DNA of 18,608 nt from an uncultured Bacilli bacterium. GTDB lineage: Bacteria > Bacillota_I > Bacilli_A > RF39 > UBA660. The translations under genes were made by a program, and so were the position numbers. This document shows positions 7,201 through 15,095 of this stretch, piece by piece. Under the pieces are notes generated by a model. That model ran no database searches. It was not told the DNA's origin and saw only the letters and a list, made by a program, of their open reading frames with translations. Position 1 is the stretch's first letter; every line of letters begins with the position of its first letter. The stretch lies in assembly GCA_910587775.1 (NCBI GenBank), contig CAJUNF010000028.1, positions 1-18,608 on the forward strand. Reading direction: 5' to 3'.

Positions 7201-7386
7201 ATGGCAAAAACAAGTTTAAAAGTAAAACAACAAAGAGCTCCAAAATTTACATCACGTGCTTATACTCGTTGTGAAAGATGCGGAAGACCTCATGGTGTCC
7301 TTCGTAAATACAAATTATGTCGTATTTGCTTTAGAGAATTAGCAAATAAAGGACAAATCCCTGGCATGAAGAAAGCTAGCTGGTAG
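7201..7386 (+). CDS. rpsN: 30S ribosomal protein S14, zinc type (uS14, type Z)
   Basis: S14 lies in the 30S head and is one of the last proteins to assemble. This is the short zinc-binding form: 61 residues with Cys24, Cys27, Cys40 and Cys43 in two CxxC pairs. The C-terminus IPGMKKASW is typical. A strong AAGGAGG precedes the gene. The zinc-type protein at this position is characteristic of Bacillota and relatives. Confidence 0.98.
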   Translation: MAKTSLKVKQQRAPKFTSRAYTRCERCGRPHGVLRKYKLCRICFRELANKGQIPGMKKASW

Positions 7387-7403
7387 GAAGGAGGAATTAA
7401 ATT

Positions 7404-7799
7404 ATGGTAGCAGATAAAATTGCAGATATGCTTACAAGAATTCGTAATGCAAATCAATTAAAATATGATACAGTTGAAGTAATTGGAACAAAAATGACTT
7501 TAGGAATTGCAGAAATTCTAAAAAAAGAAGGATACATTAGCGAATATGCTTATGAAAAAAGTCCTAAGGGAGATAAATTAACTTTAACTTTAAAATATGG
7601 AGAAAAGAAAGAACGTGTAATTACGGGACTTAAAAGAATTAGTAAATCTGGATTACGTGTTTATGTATCTTGTGATGAAATTCCTCGTGTCCTAAACGGA
7701 TTAGGGATTGCAATCATATCTACTTCAAAAGGTCTTATGACTGATAAAGAAGCAAGAGAAGCGAAGTTAGGAGGCGAAGTACTTGCCTATATTTGGTAA
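7404..7799 (+). CDS. rpsH: 30S ribosomal protein S8 (uS8)
   Basis: S8 binds the central domain of 16S rRNA and, in E. coli, represses the spc operon. The 131-residue protein starts MVADKIADMLTRIRNAN, contains the ILKKEGYI helix and ends with STSKGLMTDKEAREAKLGGEVLAYIW, all canonical. AAGGAGGA precedes the start. Confidence 0.98.
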   Translation: MVADKIADMLTRIRNANQLKYDTVEVIGTKMTLGIAEILKKEGYISEYAYEKSPKGDKLTLTLKYGEKKERVITGLKRISKSGLRVYVSCDEIPRVLNGLGIAIISTSKGLMTDKEAREAKLGGEVLAYIW

Positions 7800-7808
7800 G
7801 GAAAATCT

Positions 7809-8348
7809 ATGAGTAGAATCGGTAGAAGAGCACTTACAATTCCAGAAGGTGTTACAGTAGAAGTTGTAGATAATAACGTTACTGTAAAAAGTACCAAAGG
7901 AACTCTTAACTTAAGTGTTGATCCACTAGTTAAAGTTACAGTGGAAGAAAATGTTGTAAAAACAGATGTTGTAAAAGATACAAAAAGAGCAAATGTTGTA
8001 GTTGGTACTACAAATGCATTAATTAAAAATATGTTAGAAGGTGTAAGTAACGGGTACACTAAAAATCTTGAAATCGTTGGAGTTGGATATCGTTTCAATG
8101 TTCAAGGAGATAAGATTAATATTAGTGCTGGTTTCTCGCATCCAGTTGAAAGAGTTTGTCCAGAAGGTGTTTCTGTAACACTTGTAAACGCAAATGAAAT
8201 TTCATTAAGTGGAATTGACAAACAAAAAGTATCTGAATTTGCGGCTAAGATTCGTGAAATAAGAAGTCCAGAACCTTATAAAGGAAAAGGAATTCGTTAC
8301 AAAGGCGAACATATTAGACGTAAAGAAGGAAAGAAAGCTGCAAAGTAG
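7809..8348 (+). CDS. rplF: 50S ribosomal protein L6 (uL6)
   Basis: L6 lies near the factor-binding centre. MSRIGRRALTIPEGV opens the N-terminal domain, and the C-terminal domain shows GVGYRFNVQGDKINISAGFSHPV and the basic ending EPYKGKGIRYKGEHIRRKEGKKAAK. Length is 179 residues, as expected. The binding site (TAAGGA) is weaker than its neighbours, and the 9-nt gap after rpsH suggests coupling. Confidence 0.97.
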   Translation: MSRIGRRALTIPEGVTVEVVDNNVTVKSTKGTLNLSVDPLVKVTVEENVVKTDVVKDTKRANVVVGTTNALIKNMLEGVSNGYTKNLEIVGVGYRFNVQGDKINISAGFSHPVERVCPEGVSVTLVNANEISLSGIDKQKVSEFAAKIREIRSPEPYKGKGIRYKGEHIRRKEGKKAAK

Positions 8349-8358
8349 GAGGGTAATT

Positions 8359-8715
8359 ATGATAAAGAAAGAATCAAGTAACGATTTAAGACTTAGACGT
8401 CATGCTCGTATTAGAAAAAATATTTCTGGTACGTCTGAAATGCCAAGACTTAATGTATTTCGTTCAAATAAAGAAATTTATGTTCAAGTAATTGATGATG
8501 AAACTGGCAAAACTTTAGCAAGTTCTTCAAGCGTTGCCCTTAAACTTAAAAATGGTGGTAATGCCGAAGGTGCAAAATTAGTCGGCAAAGATATTGCTGA
8601 AAAATGTAAAAAATCAAAAATTACAAAAGTCGTTTTTGATAGAGGTGGTTACCTTTATCATGGTCGTGTACAAGCTCTTGCTGATGCTGCACGTGAAAAC
8701 GGACTAGAATTTTAA
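8359..8715 (+). CDS. rplR: 50S ribosomal protein L18 (uL18)
   Basis: L18 binds 5S rRNA with L5. The 118-residue sequence contains RHARIRKNISGTSEMPRLNVFRSNKEIYVQVIDD and the VFDRGGYLYHGRVQALADAARENGLEF end, both diagnostic. TAGGAGGGT precedes the ATG. Confidence 0.98.
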   Translation: MIKKESSNDLRLRRHARIRKNISGTSEMPRLNVFRSNKEIYVQVIDDETGKTLASSSSVALKLKNGGNAEGAKLVGKDIAEKCKKSKITKVVFDRGGYLYHGRVQALADAARENGLEF

Positions 8716-8726
8716 GGAGGAAAGTT

Positions 8727-9230
8727 ATGCCAAAACAATATACAGATGCAAAAAAGAAATTACTAGAAGAAAAAGTTATTTCTGTTGGCCGTGTTACTAA
8801 AGTAACCAAAGGTGGAAGACATTTCCGTTTCTCAGCAACTGTTGTCGTAGGAAACCGTCGTGGACTTGTTGGACTTGGTAACGGTAAAGCAAACGAAGTA
8901 CAAGAAGCAATTGCAAAAGCTACACAAGCTGCAAACAAAAATGTTGTACGTGTTTCTCTTATCGATAATCGTACCATTCCTCATGAAGCAACTGGAAAAG
9001 TTGGTCGTGCAGTCGTTTTAATTAAACCTGCAAAAGAAGGTACAGGAGTTATCGCAGGAGGTGCAGCTCGTGCTGTATTAGAACTTGCTGGTGTTAAAGA
9101 TATTGTTTCAAAATCTTTAGGATCAAATACTCAAGTTAACGTTGCCAAAGCTACTTTAGAAGCTTTAAAATCAGTTAGAACACCTGCTAAAATCGCTGCT
9201 TTACGTGGGTTGAAAGTTGAGGAGTTGTAA
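8727..9230 (+). CDS. rpsE: 30S ribosomal protein S5 (uS5)
   Basis: S5 contributes to decoding accuracy and to the mRNA entry tunnel. The double-stranded RNA-binding domain contains the loop RVTKVTKGGRHFRFSA, where spectinomycin-resistance changes map in other bacteria, and it looks wild type. The second domain has HEATGKVGRAVVLIKPA and GTGVIAGGAARAVLELAG. Length is 167 residues. It is followed after 2 nt by rplO; the usual rpmD gene between them is missing. Confidence 0.98.
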   Translation: MPKQYTDAKKKLLEEKVISVGRVTKVTKGGRHFRFSATVVVGNRRGLVGLGNGKANEVQEAIAKATQAANKNVVRVSLIDNRTIPHEATGKVGRAVVLIKPAKEGTGVIAGGAARAVLELAGVKDIVSKSLGSNTQVNVAKATLEALKSVRTPAKIAALRGLKVEEL

Positions 9231-9232
9231 TT

Positions 9233-9676
9233 ATGAAATTAGAAAGTTTACCAAAATCTAAAGAACAAAAAAAGAGAAAAATCGTTGGACGTGGTCCTGG
9301 ATCAGGAATGGGTAAAACTTCAACTCGTGGAGAAAAAGGACAAAAAGCTAGAAGTGGAGCAAGCATTAGTGCTTGGTTCCAAGGTGGACAATCTCCTTTA
9401 TATAGAAGATTACCAAAAAGAGGATTTAATAACGCTCGTTTTGCTACTAAGTATGCAACAATTAATCTAAGTGATTTAAATACTTTCTTTAACGATGGAG
9501 ATGTAGTTACTCCAGAGATTTTAAAAGAAAGAGGAATTATTAAAAAAGAACTTAGTGGAATTAAAGTTTTAGCAAGTGGTGAACTAGAGAAGAAATTAAC
9601 AGTAAAAGCTCAAAGATTCTCTAGTGCTGCTGTTACAAAAATTGAAGCCGCTGGTGGTAAAACTGAGGTGATCTAG
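9233..9676 (+). CDS. rplO: 50S ribosomal protein L15 (uL15)
   Basis: L15 is a late-assembly large-subunit protein with a long basic N-terminal extension. The glycine-rich N-terminal part RKIVGRGPGSGMGKTSTRGEKGQKARSG is typical, as are WFQGGQSPLYRRLPKRGF and the C-terminal AAGGKTEVI. Length is 147 residues. GAGGAG in the end of rpsE serves as the binding site. Confidence 0.98.
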   Translation: MKLESLPKSKEQKKRKIVGRGPGSGMGKTSTRGEKGQKARSGASISAWFQGGQSPLYRRLPKRGFNNARFATKYATINLSDLNTFFNDGDVVTPEILKERGIIKKELSGIKVLASGELEKKLTVKAQRFSSAAVTKIEAAGGKTEVI

Positions 9677-9677
9677 T

Positions 9678-10952
9678 ATGTTAAAAGGGATCGCCAAAAT
9701 ATTCACTAAAGAGAACAAAGATTTAAGAGCTCGTCTTTATTTCACTCTATTTGCATTAGGAATATTCTGTTTAGGTACTAGTATTACAATTACATGGGCT
9801 ATTCCATGGATTAATACAATGTATCAAGAACTAGGATTTTTAGAAATATTCAACCTAATGAGTGGAGGAGGATTAAAAAGCTTTTCTATCTTTGCTCTAG
9901 GTGTAAGCCCTTACATAACTGCATCAATTATAACCCAGTTATTACAAATGGATATTATTCCATACTTTAAAGAATTGAAAGATCAAGGATATGTAGGAAG
10001 ACAAAAAATTAATCGCATTACAAGATACATTGGAATTATTTTAGCTTTTGTACAAAGTTATGCAATTACTGTTTTCTACTTAGGTGTCGCTGATGCTGGA
10101 ACCATACTAAAAATATCTTTAGTTATGACTGCTGGTACAGCATTCCTATTATGGCTTGGTGATCAAATTACAAACAAAGGAATTGGAAATGGTCAAAGCT
10201 TATTAATTATGGTTGGTATTTTATTAAGTTTACCAAGTATTTTTACTGGTGCTTATACAACATTTATTAATGGCGCTTTTGCACTACCTTTAGGAATATC
10301 TTTATTTGTATTATTTATTATTGTATATATTTTAGTAATTGTCGGAATTATTTGGATAACACTTGCAGAAAGAAGAATTCCAATTCAATATTCAAATCGT
10401 ACTGCTAGTGCATATGGAGCAAAAGAAAGTTATTTGCCAATTAAAATTAACTCATCAGGAGTAATTCCTGTAATATTTGCTTCAATGTTTTTAACAATTC
10501 CATCAGTAGTAGCCTCTTTAATTAAAAGTGAAGCAGCAATTGAATTTATAAACAAATATATACTTTATACAACACCAACTGGGTTTGTATTATATGTATT
10601 ACTTATTTTCTTCTTTGGATACTTTTACACTTTTATGGTAATGAATCCAGAAGATATGAGTAAAGATTTAAATCAAAGAGGAGCATATATTCCTGGTGTA
10701 AGACCTGGAGTAGAAACTTCTAAATATATCAGCAAAACCATTGGTCGTCTTACTGCTGTTGGTTCTCTATTTCTTTGCATATTAGCAGGATTACCTGTAT
10801 TAATGTCATCTTTAGCAAAATTACCAAGTTCTGTTTCTATTGGAGGAACTGGTATTCTAATCGTGGTTGGAGTTGCTATAGAAACATATAAGCAAATTGA
10901 AAGTGGATTAGTAAGTAGAAGCTACCAAAAAAGAAGGGCGAGTAAAAAGTGA
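9678..10952 (+). CDS. secY: Protein translocase subunit SecY
   Basis: SecY is the channel of the Sec translocon in the cytoplasmic membrane. The 424-residue protein shows about ten hydrophobic segments, with conserved GVSPYITASIITQLL at the end of the second helix, DQITNKGIGNGQSLLI, ITLAERRIPIQYS, INSSGVIPVIFA and the cytoplasmic loop NQRGAYIPGVRPG. GAGGTGATC inside the end of rplO is an excellent binding site. The gene ends in TGA, the only intact gene here to do so, overlapping the adk GTG start by 4 nt. Confidence 0.98.
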   Translation: MLKGIAKIFTKENKDLRARLYFTLFALGIFCLGTSITITWAIPWINTMYQELGFLEIFNLMSGGGLKSFSIFALGVSPYITASIITQLLQMDIIPYFKELKDQGYVGRQKINRITRYIGIILAFVQSYAITVFYLGVADAGTILKISLVMTAGTAFLLWLGDQITNKGIGNGQSLLIMVGILLSLPSIFTGAYTTFINGAFALPLGISLFVLFIIVYILVIVGIIWITLAERRIPIQYSNRTASAYGAKESYLPIKINSSGVIPVIFASMFLTIPSVVASLIKSEAAIEFINKYILYTTPTGFVLYVLLIFFFGYFYTFMVMNPEDMSKDLNQRGAYIPGVRPGVETSKYISKTIGRLTAVGSLFLCILAGLPVLMSSLAKLPSSVSIGGTGILIVVGVAIETYKQIESGLVSRSYQKRRASKK

Positions 10953-11614
10953 AGGGAGTAATATTTATTGCTCCCCCTGCCGCTGGCAAGGGGACACTTA
11001 GTAAGTATTTAGTTACTCATCATGGATTTAGACATATCTCAGTAGGAAATCTATTCCGTGAAAGAGCAAAACAAAATGACGAAGAAGGAAAAATTTTAAG
11101 TGAAGCCTTAAAAACTGGACAATTAATAGATGATGAGAGATTATTTTCCATGATTAACTCAGAATTATTAACTGTCAAAAAAGGTGAAAAAATTATCCTT
11201 GATGGATTACCTAGAACCTTGCAACAAGCAGAGAAACTTGATATAATACTACGAGATTTAAACGTTTCAGAATTACTAGTGATTCATATCAATGTAGAAA
11301 AAGAAATATTAAAATTAAGAATGACAGGAAGACGAATTTGTCCGAAGTGTCAAAATACTTATAATATTTATTCTGAAAAATTTAAACCAAACAAATTAGA
11401 TATTTGTGATTCATGTACATCTTCACTAATAAAAAGAGAAGATGATACAGAAAAGTCTTTTGAAGTAAGATATGAAATTTATAAGAAAAATAGCGAACCA
11501 ATCGTTAGCTATTATAAAAATCAAAATTGTCTTTATGAACTTGATTTTAACAATGAAGATCATGAAATTGCTTTAAAAGAATTAGATAGGATTGTGAGTG
11601 CTTTTGTTGATTAA
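10949..11614 (+). CDS. adk: Adenylate kinase with atypical P-loop and zinc LID
   Basis: This kinase interconverts ATP + AMP and 2 ADP. The P-loop reads APPAAGKGT (8-16) where the family has GxPGxGKGT, so the first and fourth positions are Ala instead of Gly; the lysine (Lys14) is kept. The AMP site has VGNLFR instead of TGDMxR, with the Arg (37) retained, and DGLPRT (85-90) keeps its Arg. The LID has Cys131, Cys134, Cys153 and Cys156, a zinc site common in Gram-positive enzymes, plus Arg163 and Arg174. Length is 221 residues, near normal. GTG start, overlapping secY. The context makes adenylate kinase much likelier than another NMP kinase. Confidence 0.92.
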   Translation: MKGVIFIAPPAAGKGTLSKYLVTHHGFRHISVGNLFRERAKQNDEEGKILSEALKTGQLIDDERLFSMINSELLTVKKGEKIILDGLPRTLQQAEKLDIILRDLNVSELLVIHINVEKEILKLRMTGRRICPKCQNTYNIYSEKFKPNKLDICDSCTSSLIKREDDTEKSFEVRYEIYKKNSEPIVSYYKNQNCLYELDFNNEDHEIALKELDRIVSAFVD

Positions 11615-12353
11615 CATTAAAAGTGAACGAGAAATCGAATTAATGAAACAAGCTGGACATTTGAATTTTTTAGCTCATGAAGAGATTAAGAAAAACTTAC
11701 GTCCTGGTATTACAACAAAACAACTTGATAAAATTGCTCATGATTTTATTATTAAAAATGGTGGAATTCCATCTTGTCTAGGATATGAAGGATTTCCTGC
11801 CAGTATATGTATTTCTATTAATGACGAAGTGGTTCACGGAATACCTTCTAATCGTAAATTAAAAAATGGTGATATTGTATCAGTCGATTTCACTGTAAAA
11901 TTAAATGGTTATGAATCAGATTCTGCTAGAACCTATATCATTGGTACTGTTTCCAAAGAAACAGAAGATTTAGTAAATAATACAAAGTTAGCACTTTATG
12001 AAGGTATAAAACAAGTGCGACCAGGTGCTAGAATCGGGGATATTAGTCATGCAATTGAAACATTTGCGCATGATCATGGTTTATCAGTAGTAAGAGAACT
12101 AGTGGGACATGGTATTGGAACAAATATGCATGAAGGACCAGATGTTCCAAATTATGGAACCCCAGAAACTGGACCAATTTTAAAAAAAGGAATGGTTTTA
12201 GCAATAGAACCAATGCTAAATCTTGGAAGGCGTGAAGTTTGTATGTTAGATGATGATTGGACCATTGTAACAGAAGATAAAAGTCCTTCCGCACATTTTG
12301 AACATACCGTCGCTGTAACAAAAGATGGATATGTAATATTGACAGGAGAATAA
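11598..12353 (+). CDS. map: Methionine aminopeptidase, type I
   Basis: MetAP removes the initiator methionine from nascent proteins. With the start at 11598 (GTG) the metal ligands fall at Asp97, Asp108, His171, Glu204 and Glu235, and the substrate-site His at 80; all are present. Type I is indicated by length (251) and the lack of an insert. The start is uncertain: TAGGA lies 6 nt before the GTG, but a TTG at 11607 would give a 248-residue protein beginning MINIKSEREIELM, closer to relatives. It overlaps adk by 17 or 8 nt depending on that choice. Confidence 0.95.
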   Translation: MLLLINIKSEREIELMKQAGHLNFLAHEEIKKNLRPGITTKQLDKIAHDFIIKNGGIPSCLGYEGFPASICISINDEVVHGIPSNRKLKNGDIVSVDFTVKLNGYESDSARTYIIGTVSKETEDLVNNTKLALYEGIKQVRPGARIGDISHAIETFAHDHGLSVVRELVGHGIGTNMHEGPDVPNYGTPETGPILKKGMVLAIEPMLNLGRREVCMLDDDWTIVTEDKSPSAHFEHTVAVTKDGYVILTGE

Positions 12354-12358
12354 AATTT

Positions 12359-12640
12359 ATGGCTGGAAAAAATAATATGAAAAAAAATATTCGTGATGTA
12401 AAAGCAAATAAACCAAATTCTGGAGCAAGAGAAGATAAAATTGAGGTGGAAGGAAAAGTAATTGATGTAATAAAAGGCGGAGATTACTTAGTAGAACTTC
12501 CAAATGGTCATACTGTAGAAGCCTACGTTTCTGGTAAAATGCGAGTAAATATGATTCGTATCTTACCAGGTGATACAGTAACAATAGAACTTTCACCTTA
12601 TGACTTAACACGTGGGCGTATAACATGGAATAAGAGATAA
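12359..12640 (+). CDS. infA: Translation initiation factor IF-1 with N-terminal extension
   Basis: IF1 binds the 30S A site during initiation. The OB-fold core, KIEVEGKVIDVIKGGDYLVEL through SPYDLTRGRITWNKR, is canonical. The protein has 93 residues instead of about 72, because a Lys/Arg/Asn-rich extension of about 20 residues precedes the core. AGGAGA, overlapping the map stop, lies about 10 nt before the ATG at 12359 and supports the long form. An internal ATG at 12377 has no comparable site and would still leave an extension. Only 5 nt separate it from map. Confidence 0.95.
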   Translation: MAGKNNMKKNIRDVKANKPNSGAREDKIEVEGKVIDVIKGGDYLVELPNGHTVEAYVSGKMRVNMIRILPGDTVTIELSPYDLTRGRITWNKR

Positions 12641-12652
12641 TGGAGGTAATTT

Positions 12653-12769
12653 ATGAAAAGAAGACCATCAGTAAAGAAAATATGTAAAAAATGTAAAACG
12701 ATTAGAAGAAATGGAAAAGTAATGGTTATTTGTGAAAACCCAAAACACAAACAAACCCAAGGTAAATAG
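12653..12769 (+). CDS. rpmJ: 50S ribosomal protein L36, zinc form (bL36)
   Basis: This is a 38-residue gene. It begins MKRRPSVKKICKKCKTIRR and ends in ICENPKHKQTQGK. Cys11, Cys14, Cys27 and His32 form the zinc site of the C+ form. L36 is the smallest large-subunit protein and helps organise 23S rRNA. TGGAGGT lies upstream, and the position between infA and rpsM is the conserved one. Confidence 0.97.
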   Translation: MKRRPSVKKICKKCKTIRRNGKVMVICENPKHKQTQGK

Positions 12770-12778
12770 GAGGATTTT

Positions 12779-13153
12779 ATGGCAAGAATTAAAAATATTG
12801 AATTACCAAATGAAAAACATACTTGCATTGGTTTAACTGCAATTTATGGAATTGGAAGAAGCCTTGCAAATCAAATTTGTGATGATGCAAAAGTTAGTCG
12901 TACAAAAAAAATTAAAGACTTAACAGAAGATGAAATATCAGCATTAAGACGTGAAATTGATAAATATGAAGTAGAAGGAGATCTTCGTCGTGAAACTCAA
13001 ATGAGTATCAAAAATAAGATGGAAATTAACTGCTACCAAGGTATTAGACATAAAAAAGGACTTCCAGTTAGAGGACAAAGAACTAGCAGAAATGCCCGTA
13101 CCAGAAAAGGTAAAGGTAAAGTAGTTGCTAATAAGAAAAAAGTAGGTAAATAA
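12779..13153 (+). CDS. rpsM: 30S ribosomal protein S13 (uS13)
   Basis: S13 lies in the 30S head, contacts P-site tRNA through its basic C-terminal tail and forms intersubunit bridges. The 124-residue protein has ARIKNIELPNEKHTCIGLTAIYGIGR at the start, the helix-hairpin-helix type LRREIDKYEVEGDLRRE, and the RHKKGLPVRGQRTSRNARTRKGKGK tail. TAGGAGGA precedes it. Confidence 0.98.
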   Translation: MARIKNIELPNEKHTCIGLTAIYGIGRSLANQICDDAKVSRTKKIKDLTEDEISALRREIDKYEVEGDLRRETQMSIKNKMEINCYQGIRHKKGLPVRGQRTSRNARTRKGKGKVVANKKKVGK

Positions 13154-13165
13154 GGAGGTTAAATC

Positions 13166-13549
13166 ATGGCATATAATAGAAGAAAAAGAAAAGTTAAAAA
13201 GAATATTCCAGAAGCTGTTGCACACATTCATTCAACATACAACAATACAATCGTAACGATTTCTGATAAAGAAGGTAACGTAATTAGTTGGGCTTCAGCT
13301 GGAACAATTGGTTATAAAGGATCAAAGAAGAAAACTCCATATGCTGCGGGTATGAGTGCAGAAGCTGCTGCAAAATCAGCAGTAGATTCTGGAGTTAAAA
13401 AAGTTGAGGTTTTCGTAAAAGGTTTAGGAAGCGGACGTGAAAACGCTATTCGTTCTTTACAAGCTGCTGGACTAGAAGTAACAAGTATCATTGATGAAAC
13501 ACCAATTCCACATAATGGATGTCGTCCACCAAAAAGACCAAGAAATTAA
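13166..13549 (+). CDS. rpsK: 30S ribosomal protein S11 (uS11)
   Basis: S11 forms part of the mRNA exit platform of the 30S subunit. The sequence shows AHIHSTYNNTIVTISDKEGNVISWASAGTIGYKGSKK, the GLGSGRENAIRSL phosphate-binding type segment and the C-terminal ETPIPHNGCRPPKRPRN, all diagnostic. Length is 127 residues. AAGGAGGT is the binding site. Confidence 0.98.
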   Translation: MAYNRRKRKVKKNIPEAVAHIHSTYNNTIVTISDKEGNVISWASAGTIGYKGSKKKTPYAAGMSAEAAAKSAVDSGVKKVEVFVKGLGSGRENAIRSLQAAGLEVTSIIDETPIPHNGCRPPKRPRN

Positions 13550-13569
13550 TGAGGAAGGGGATTTGTTAA

Positions 13570-14514
13570 ATGATTAAATTTGAAAAACCAGAATACAAAA
13601 TTACAGAGTATCAAGAAAATAACCATTATGGTAAATTTGAACTTGAACCACTAGAAAGAGGATTTGGTACAACAATTGGTAATGCACTTCGTCGTGTTAT
13701 GTTATCAAGTTTACCAGGTTCTGCTATTACAAGCGTTAAAATTGAAGGAGTTTTACATGAATTCCAAAAAATAGATGGCGTTTATGAAGATGTAACAATG
13801 ATCATCTTAAATTTAAAAAATGTTGTAATTAAAAATCATAGTAATGAAGAGAAAATAATTCGTATTTCAGCTTCTACTCCAGGTGAAGTAAAAGCAGGAG
13901 ATATTGAACATGATCCAGATATTGAAATTATAAACCCAGATTTAGTAATTTGTACGCTAGTTGAAGGCGGAAAAATTGACATAGAAATGACTGTTAATAA
14001 CGGAAAAGGATATGTTGATTCAAAAGAAAATCAAAGACTTATGGGAGAAAAGAAAGCAGGAGTTATTGCAATCGATTCTCTATATGCACCAATTGAAAGA
14101 GTTGCTTATGAAGTAGAAAGTGCACGTGTTGGACATAACGAAAATTATGATAAACTAATTATGCAAGTTTATACAAATGGATCAATCACTCCAGAAGAAG
14201 CAATGGCTTTATCTGGTAAAATCTTAATTGAACATTTTAATATCGTAGCAGATTTAAATTCAATTAGTGATGTTTCAGGTTTAATGACAGAAAAGAAAGT
14301 TGACACAATTACTAAAACATTAGAAACACCGATTGAAGAAATTGAATTCTCTGTAAGAGCTTATAACTGTTTAAAAAGAGCTGGTATTCATACCGTTCAA
14401 GATTTAATCTCTAAAAGAGAAGTTGAAGTAACAAAAATTCGTAACTTAGGAAAGAAATCATTAAAAGAAGTTCTTGATAAAGTTGTTGAAATGGGACTTA
14501 AGTTCCGCGATTAA
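13570..14514 (+). CDS. rpoA: DNA-directed RNA polymerase subunit alpha
   Basis: Alpha dimerises to start RNA polymerase assembly and contacts regulators and UP elements. The N-terminal domain (about 1-230) contains FELEPLERGFGTTIGNALRRVMLSSLPG and the VYEDVTMIILNLK segment. After a linker, the C-terminal domain (about 245-314) has EFSVRAYNCLKRAGI, keeping the DNA-contacting Arg, and RNLGKKSLKEVLDKV. Length is 314 residues, matching Bacillus. GAGGAAGGGG precedes the ATG. Confidence 0.98.
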   Translation: MIKFEKPEYKITEYQENNHYGKFELEPLERGFGTTIGNALRRVMLSSLPGSAITSVKIEGVLHEFQKIDGVYEDVTMIILNLKNVVIKNHSNEEKIIRISASTPGEVKAGDIEHDPDIEIINPDLVICTLVEGGKIDIEMTVNNGKGYVDSKENQRLMGEKKAGVIAIDSLYAPIERVAYEVESARVGHNENYDKLIMQVYTNGSITPEEAMALSGKILIEHFNIVADLNSISDVSGLMTEKKVDTITKTLETPIEEIEFSVRAYNCLKRAGIHTVQDLISKREVEVTKIRNLGKKSLKEVLDKVVEMGLKFRD

Positions 14515-14526
14515 GGAGGTAAGAAT

Positions 14527-14865
14527 ATGTACAGAAAATTAAATAGAGAATCTCGTCAAAGAAGAAGTATCTTAGCAGGACTTACAAAAACTGTAATTCT
14601 AAATGGATCAGTAGTTACAACAGAAGCTAGAGCAAAAGAAGTTCGTAAATTCGTTGATAAACTAATTACCTACGGAAAAAGAGGAACTTTAGTTTCTAGA
14701 AGAAAAGCCCTTGCATTTGTTCATAACGACAAAGAAGTTGTTAATAAAATTTTTAATGAATTAGCTAAAAATTATGAAACTAGAAATGGTGGATACACTA
14801 GAATCATTAAAATAAAAGAAAGAATCGGCGACGACGCTTTAGAAGTTAAATTAGAATTAGTATAA
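14527..14865 (+). CDS. rplQ: 50S ribosomal protein L17 (bL17)
   Basis: L17 lies near the tunnel exit and is bacterial-specific. MYRKLNRESRQRRSILAGLTKTVI and TTEARAKEVRKFVDKLITYGKRG are typical, as is the NGGYTRIIKI end. It has 112 residues against the usual 118-120, lacking the Ala after Met and part of the loop after the central helix. TAAGGAGGT precedes it. It is the last gene of the operon, and its stop codon is part of the terminator stem. Confidence 0.97.
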   Translation: MYRKLNRESRQRRSILAGLTKTVILNGSVVTTEARAKEVRKFVDKLITYGKRGTLVSRRKALAFVHNDKEVVNKIFNELAKNYETRNGGYTRIIKIKERIGDDALEVKLELV

Positions 14866-14895
14866 GAATATTCCAAAAAGAGTATTCTTTTTTTT
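14865..14895 (+). terminator. Terminator of the S10-spc-alpha operon
   Basis: A 9-bp stem (14865-14873 with 14880-14888, one G-U pair) with a 6-nt loop is followed directly by eight Ts. The last base of the rplQ TAA is the first base of the stem. Confidence 0.93.
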
Positions 14896-15037
14896 CATAA
14901 AAATATTAGTTTTCCACTGCGAGTCTTTTATTTTAAATAATATATGAATTATTTAATATCCATTTTGCTACTAATTTACTACTTTTTATAGAAGTTTTAA
15001 ATTCTTCAAGGAATTTTTTAAATCTTAAAGAAAATAC
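14896..15037. other. AT-rich spacer without a gene
   Basis: I see no credible reading frame or RNA gene in this stretch. It contains the left copy of an imperfect 24-nt direct repeat (14963-14986), whose partner lies at 15647-15670. Confidence 0.5.
14963..14986 (+). repeat. Imperfect 24-nt direct repeat, left copy
   Basis: The stretch TTTTGCTACTAATTTACTAC and the four Ts after it match 15647-15670 at 21 of 24 positions in the same orientation. The two copies flank the small-peptide locus and the LOG-family fragment. In DNA this AT-rich the match could be chance. Confidence 0.35.
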
Positions 15038-15067
15038 TTGCTAGTAAACTATTTTTAATGCTATAAT
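15038..15067 (+). promoter_or_regulatory. Promoter of the candidate antitoxin RNA
   Basis: TTGCTA (15038-15043), an 18-nt spacer and a perfect TATAAT (15062-15067) with TG one base upstream form a strong extended -10 promoter pointing right. No protein gene follows on this strand. The next signal is an intrinsic terminator at 15151-15182, so a short untranslated RNA starting near 15074 is expected. Confidence 0.7.
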
Positions 15068-15095
15068 GAATATGTCAAAGAAAATTGCATAAAAT

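Noticed and set aside
10949..10961. Read-through of the secY TGA as Trp (genetic code 4)
   Set aside because: The conserved Trp positions read TGG and no TGA was seen within the many conserved genes, so TGA is a stop.
12043..12626. Minus-strand frames opposite map and infA
   Set aside because: They are antisense frames of highly conserved genes, with Leu/His-rich low-complexity translations and no initiation signals.
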